Below the pieces are notes generated by a model. That model had not been told where the DNA came from. It saw nothing but the letters and a program-made list of their open reading frames with translations, and did no database searches. Position numbers and translations under genes: made by a program. DNA of 16,959 bases from Candidatus Methanomethylophilaceae archaeon (GTDB lineage: Archaea; Thermoplasmatota; Thermoplasmata; Methanomassiliicoccales; Methanomethylophilaceae): the NCBI GenBank assembly GCA_016296195.1, contig JAEDJU010000014.1:1-16959 (forward strand), written 5' to 3'. Positions 14,199 through 16,959 of this stretch are shown here, piece by piece; position 1 is the first letter of the stretch; every line of letters begins with the position of its first letter.

Positions 14199-14348
14199 AT
14201 GGCACGTTTCAAAGAGGCTGAGCACAGGCTCCTTGACAAGACTGTCTGCATGAACTGCTACGCCACCAACCCCAAGAAGGCTGAGAGGTGCAGGAAGTGC
14301 GGTTACAGCAACCTCAGGCCCAAGGCCAAAGAGAGCAGGAAGCAGTGA
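14199..14348 (+). CDS. rpl40e: Ribosomal protein eL40 (L40e)
   Basis: Large-subunit ribosomal protein shared by archaea and eukaryotes. The 49-residue protein begins [20 protein letters not shown] and carries a zinc ribbon C17-x2-C20 and C31-x2-C34 ([18 protein letters not shown]), with a basic tail. Length is exactly the archaeal norm; eukaryotes make it as a ubiquitin fusion, which is absent here. The ATG at 14199 has AGAGGA upstream. It is a single-gene unit ending in a hairpin. Confidence 0.95.
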   Translation: MARFKEAEHRLLDKTVCMNCYATNPKKAERCRKCGYSNLRPKAKESRKQ

Positions 14349-14373
14349 TTACTGCTTCTACCATTGATTTTTA

Positions 14374-14396
14374 CGGCCGGCTATCGGCCGGTTTTG
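14374..14396 (+). terminator. Terminator after eL40
   Basis: CGGCCG (14374-14379) pairs with CGGCCG (14385-14390) around a GCTAT loop and is followed by GTTTT (14391-14395), 25 bp after the eL40 stop. Confidence 0.6.
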
Positions 14397-14418
14397 CTCG
14401 GGCGGAAGCCTGGGCGCT

Positions 14419-14440
14419 GGAGGGGAGGTCAAACCCCTCC
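14419..14440. other. G:C-rich hairpin upstream of the response regulator gene
   Basis: GGAGGGG (14419-14425) pairs with CCCCTCC (14434-14440) with an 8-base loop. It lies between the eL40 terminator and the next TATA box. It may be a second terminator or a mark of a small structured transcript. The loop looks a little like a tRNA T-arm, but no acceptor stem or other arms can be built. Confidence 0.4.
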
Positions 14441-14458
14441 CACATCCTTTGACAGAGT

Positions 14459-14499
14459 TCCATATATAGCCCTGATTCCATGGCTGGGATTGTCGGAGT
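14459..14499 (+). promoter_or_regulatory. Promoter of the response regulator-enolase unit
   Basis: CCATATATAGC (14459-14469) is a good TATA box 37-47 bp before the ATG at 14506. GGAGTGG (about 14495-14501) provides a Shine-Dalgarno site within a leader of roughly 15 nt. Confidence 0.55.
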
Positions 14500-14505
14500 G
14501 GCATC

Positions 14506-15438
14506 ATGAAGATTCTAATCGTCGATGACAACGTCGCCGTCCAGGAGATCATCCAGGACATCCTTCTGGACGAAGGCTATGCCAAGGATGATGTTAAGCG
14601 CGTCAGCAGTGTGGACGAGGCCGTCTCGAAGGTCGGGGATTTCCAGCCTGACATCATCATGCTCGACACATGGGTCGGGGACGAGGATGGACTCCGTGTC
14701 ATCAGCCGTTGCAAGGAGAACCTGGGCGAGGTGCCTCTCAACATCATCCTGATCAAGAGCGCCAGCGAACAGGTTCCCAGGGACAATCCGTACATCAAGG
14801 GTTTCATCGACAAACCGTTCAAGTCCACGGATGTCCTGAAGGCGTTGAAGGACGTCACCGAGATCATAATCCGTGAGGAGGAGCAGAACTCGGAGAAGAA
14901 GAGGAAGAGGAAGGAATCCAAATCCCTCTTCCGCAAGAAGGACAGGAAGAAGATCGAGGTCTCCTCCGTCGACATCGAGAGCAAGGGACTCTCCTTCGGT
15001 ACCTCGTACATGATATTCGAGTCCGAACCCGAGAAGATCTACTCTTTCATCGGACTTTTCGATCCCGACAAATACAGGATCCTCATGGTCTCCTCCGAGA
15101 AGGCCAAGGCAGTCAGGGAGAGGTTCGACAGGGGAAGTGTGGATGTGGTCTCCCTCACACCGACACCCAAGTCCGGTTCCATGGACATCCACGGTCTCGG
15201 TTCACTAATGGTGTACGTCAACGATTTCGTCAAGATGCATCAGTTCCCGGTGGTCGTTTTCGACAACTTCGCGGACCTGGTGGAGGCCGACGGTCTCAAC
15301 AACATCCTGGTCTTCTTCCATCAGATGATAAGCGGTTCCAAGGATGAGGCCACATTCGTGGTCTCCGTGGACGACAGTCAGCTGACGGACAAGGACAAGA
15401 ACATACTCAAACTGGATTTCAAACTCCACAATTTCTGA
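14506..15438 (+). CDS. Response regulator with C-terminal DUF835 domain
   Basis: A 310-residue two-component receiver protein. The receiver domain (1-120) has the acidic pair D7-D8, phospho-acceptor D54 (IIMLDTW), S85 in the hydroxyl position and K103 (DKPF). A very basic, charged linker (about 124-149, rich in K, R and E) connects to residues about 164-308, which fit DUF835 (GTSYMIFESEPEKIYSFIGLF, a VVSLTPTP strand, VVVFDNFADLVEADG, ILVFFHQM, ending NILKLDF). DUF835 is found in archaeal signalling proteins, and its activity is unknown; the fold resembles a degenerate P-loop/KaiC-like domain, but Walker residues are not visible here. No DNA-binding domain is present. The cognate kinase is not in the window. 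The stop is 13 bp before enolase, so co-transcription is likely. Confidence 0.88.
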   Translation: MKILIVDDNVAVQEIIQDILLDEGYAKDDVKRVSSVDEAVSKVGDFQPDIIMLDTWVGDEDGLRVISRCKENLGEVPLNIILIKSASEQVPRDNPYIKGFIDKPFKSTDVLKALKDVTEIIIREEEQNSEKKRKRKESKSLFRKKDRKKIEVSSVDIESKGLSFGTSYMIFESEPEKIYSFIGLFDPDKYRILMVSSEKAKAVRERFDRGSVDVVSLTPTPKSGSMDIHGLGSLMVYVNDFVKMHQFPVVVFDNFADLVEADGLNNILVFFHQMISGSKDEATFVVSVDDSQLTDKDKNILKLDFKLHNF

Positions 15439-15451
15439 AGAGGTTTTCCAT

Positions 15452-16717
15452 ATGCAGATAGAGAAGGTATGGGCAAGAGAGGTTCTCGATTCCAGGGGTA
15501 ACCCCACGGTCGAGGCAGAGATCACAGTGAAAGGACACAGGATCACCGCGATCGCACCGTCCGGTGCATCAACCGGTTCCTGGGAGGCCCACGAGCTCCG
15601 TGACGGAGGCGACAGGTACGGCGGAAAGGGTGTCCTGAAGGCCGTAGAGAACGTCCGCGGCGAGATCGCCAAGAGGATCACCGGAATGGACCCCACCGAC
15701 CAGAGGGCCATCGATGAGGCCATGATCGAGCTGGACGGCACCGAGAACAAGAAGAGGCTCGGAGGAAACGCGACCGTGGCCGTCTCCCTCGCCGTTGCCA
15801 GGGCCGGAGCCATGTGCAACAACATCCCCGTCTACGAGCATGTCGGCGGAGACCATGTGACCCTTCCCGTCCCCATGCTGAACATCATCAACGGTGGAAA
15901 GCATGCAGGAGGCAACCTGAAGATCCAGGAGTGCATGATCATCCCCGCAGGGGCGAAGACCTTCTCCGACTGTCTCAGGATGTCCACCGAGGTCTACATG
16001 CACCTCAAGTCCATCCTCAAGTCCAAATACGGTGTGGGAGCCATCAACATCGGTGACGAGGGAGGATTCGCACCTCCTCTGGACACCGTCGATGAGGCAC
16101 TCTCCACCATCGTCGAGGCCATCTCCGATGCAGGATACGTTCCCGGAAAGGACGTCTACCTCGCAATGGATGCCGCCTCCTCCGAGTTCTTCGACAACGG
16201 GGTCTACAACGTGGACGGAATGAACCTGTCCGCAGGCGAGCTCGCAGACCACTACGTGGAGCTGACCAAGACCCACCCCCTCATCAGCATCGAGGACCCC
16301 TTCTTCGAGGACGACTTCGAGACCACCGCGGAGCTCACAAGGAAGATCGGAAGCCATGTGCAGATCGTCGGTGATGACCTGTTCGTCACCAACACCAAGC
16401 GTCTCAGCCGCGGAATCGAGCAGGGTGCCGCCAACGCGCTCCTCCTGAAGGTCAACCAGATCGGAACCGTCACCGAGTCCGGTGATGCGGCCCAGATGAG
16501 CTTCGACAACGGTTACAACGTGGTCGTGTCCCACAGGTCCGGAGAGTCCGAGGACACCACCATCGCAGACCTGTCCGTCGGATGGGGATCTGGAGAGATC
16601 AAGACCGGTGCCCCCGCCCGTGGAGAGAGGACCGCCAAGTACAACCGCCTCCTCAGGATCGAGGAGGACCTGGGATCCAAGGCCGTCTTCCCCGGAGTCA
16701 GCAAATTCCACCTCTGA
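15452..16717 (+). CDS. eno: Enolase
   Basis: Interconverts 2-phosphoglycerate and phosphoenolpyruvate in glycolysis and gluconeogenesis. The protein is 421 residues, the normal length. Key features: REVLDSRGNPTVE at 9-21, the mobile loop S-G-A-S-T at 37-41, H151 (GGKHAGG), E203 (GDEGG), metal ligands D240, E281 and D308, catalytic K333 (LLKVNQIGT), H361-R362-S363 and K384 (GEIKTGAP). The ATG at 15452 is preceded by GAGG about 8 bp away. It follows the response regulator gene by 13 bp with no visible promoter of its own. It ends with an unusually stable hairpin. Confidence 0.97.
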   Translation: MQIEKVWAREVLDSRGNPTVEAEITVKGHRITAIAPSGASTGSWEAHELRDGGDRYGGKGVLKAVENVRGEIAKRITGMDPTDQRAIDEAMIELDGTENKKRLGGNATVAVSLAVARAGAMCNNIPVYEHVGGDHVTLPVPMLNIINGGKHAGGNLKIQECMIIPAGAKTFSDCLRMSTEVYMHLKSILKSKYGVGAINIGDEGGFAPPLDTVDEALSTIVEAISDAGYVPGKDVYLAMDAASSEFFDNGVYNVDGMNLSAGELADHYVELTKTHPLISIEDPFFEDDFETTAELTRKIGSHVQIVGDDLFVTNTKRLSRGIEQGAANALLLKVNQIGTVTESGDAAQMSFDNGYNVVVSHRSGESEDTTIADLSVGWGSGEIKTGAPARGERTAKYNRLLRIEEDLGSKAVFPGVSKFHL

Positions 16718-16724
16718 TCCAACC

Positions 16725-16770
16725 TCCGGAGAGGGGCTTCGGCCCTTATCCGGACTATTTAAACCTTTTT
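16725..16770 (+). terminator. Enolase terminator with UUCG tetraloop
   Basis: The inner stem AGGGGC (16732-16737) with GCCCTT (16742-16747) closes a C(UUCG)G tetraloop, one of the most stable RNA loops known. The outer stem TCCGGA (16725-16730) with TCCGGA (16749-16754) extends it across a single G/A mismatch. The run CCTTTTT (16764-16770) follows. It begins 8 bp after the enolase stop. Confidence 0.75.
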
Positions 16771-16959
16771 ACTACATTTCTATCAATTTGTCGTTTTGTC
16801 AACCTCTGACCCATGGTTTCCGATAGCTACAGTAATGTCTCGGAACAAGGCTTATATTGTGGCTTTCACTTGAGGAGGATGCGCGTTCCGAAGGGATAGG
16901 ATGTAAGGATTTCTTAGAGGATCCGCGCGAAAATGGGGAGAATATAGTGTACGAGTCAT
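16771..16959 (+). other. Edge region with a TATA box and no readable gene
   Basis: No coding frame of useful length starts here. CTTATATTG (16851-16859) is a plausible TATA box. At the predicted start (about 16880) sequence with internal complementarity begins: GCGCG (16881-16885) with CGCGC (16924-16928), enclosing two small hairpins. This could be a structured RNA gene or a long leader of a gene beyond the edge. No known RNA family was recognised. Confidence 0.3.

Noticed and set aside
14397..14445. Possible tRNA suggested by a T-arm-like GGTCAAACC
   Set aside because: The loop is one base short of a T-loop and no acceptor, D or anticodon arm can be paired nearby.
15569..16711. A 380-codon minus-strand frame opposite enolase
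   Set aside because: Same bias effect; the enolase active-site residues are all on the plus strand.
16813..16899. A 28-codon open frame near the right edge
   Set aside because: No ribosome site or promoter at the right distance, and it spans the TATA box at 16851-16859.

Overview
The window looks like part of a euryarchaeal chromosome, most plausibly a gut-type methanogen of the Methanomassiliicoccales (Thermoplasmata). The archaeal signs are flap endonuclease FEN1 with a C-terminal PCNA-binding motif, ribosomal protein eL40, the archaeal type of methionine adenosyltransferase, RNase Z, a class Ia isoleucyl-tRNA synthetase, DUF835 and DUF4443 proteins, and TATA boxes about 25-30 bp before several start codons with no Shine-Dalgarno site (leaderless messages). 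DUF3793, EFR1 and LytTR-type proteins are usually met in anaerobic gut bacteria, which suggests an anaerobic host habitat. The order-level assignment is inference. No rRNA, tRNA, CRISPR array, IS element or phage gene was recognised.

Layout. 1-218: tail of a Nudix-like protein. 272-1036 (-): EFR1-type flavodoxin/2[4Fe-4S] protein behind a promoter with inverted and direct repeats. 1037-1390: gene-poor, AT-rich, with a 33-bp tandem repeat. 1391-4345 (-): ileS. 4462-5178 (-): a LytTR-PAS regulator. 5396-6822 (-): a two-gene unit, TatD-family hydrolase then TcdA/ThiF-family E1-like enzyme, with ATGA overlap. 6823-6914: divergent promoter with two palindromes around a TATA box. 6915-7576 (+): DUF3793 gene broken by one missing base. 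7577-9274 (-): rpe then fen in one unit. 9385-10533 (+): a 70-residue zinc-finger-like protein then RNase Z. 10520-11083 (-): HTH-CBS regulator, divergent from 11179-12402 (+), methionine adenosyltransferase. 12524-13108 (+): winged-helix/DUF4443 regulator. 13146-14087 (+): metal-dependent TIM-barrel protein. 14199-14348 (+): eL40. 14506-16717 (+): response regulator with DUF835, then enolase. 16718-16959: a strong UUCG hairpin terminator and a new promoter-like element at the edge.

Most of this is housekeeping: translation (IleRS, eL40, RNase Z, possibly tRNA modification by TcdA), replication/repair (FEN1), central carbon (Rpe, enolase) and SAM synthesis. The parts most worth a second look are the regulatory ones: paired palindromes at the DUF3793/tatD promoter, paired near-palindromes around the TATA box of the HTH-CBS gene facing the SAM synthetase, the LytTR-PAS protein, and the one-base frameshift in the DUF3793 gene. 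I see no clear multi-gene novel system such as a defence island or biosynthetic cluster.
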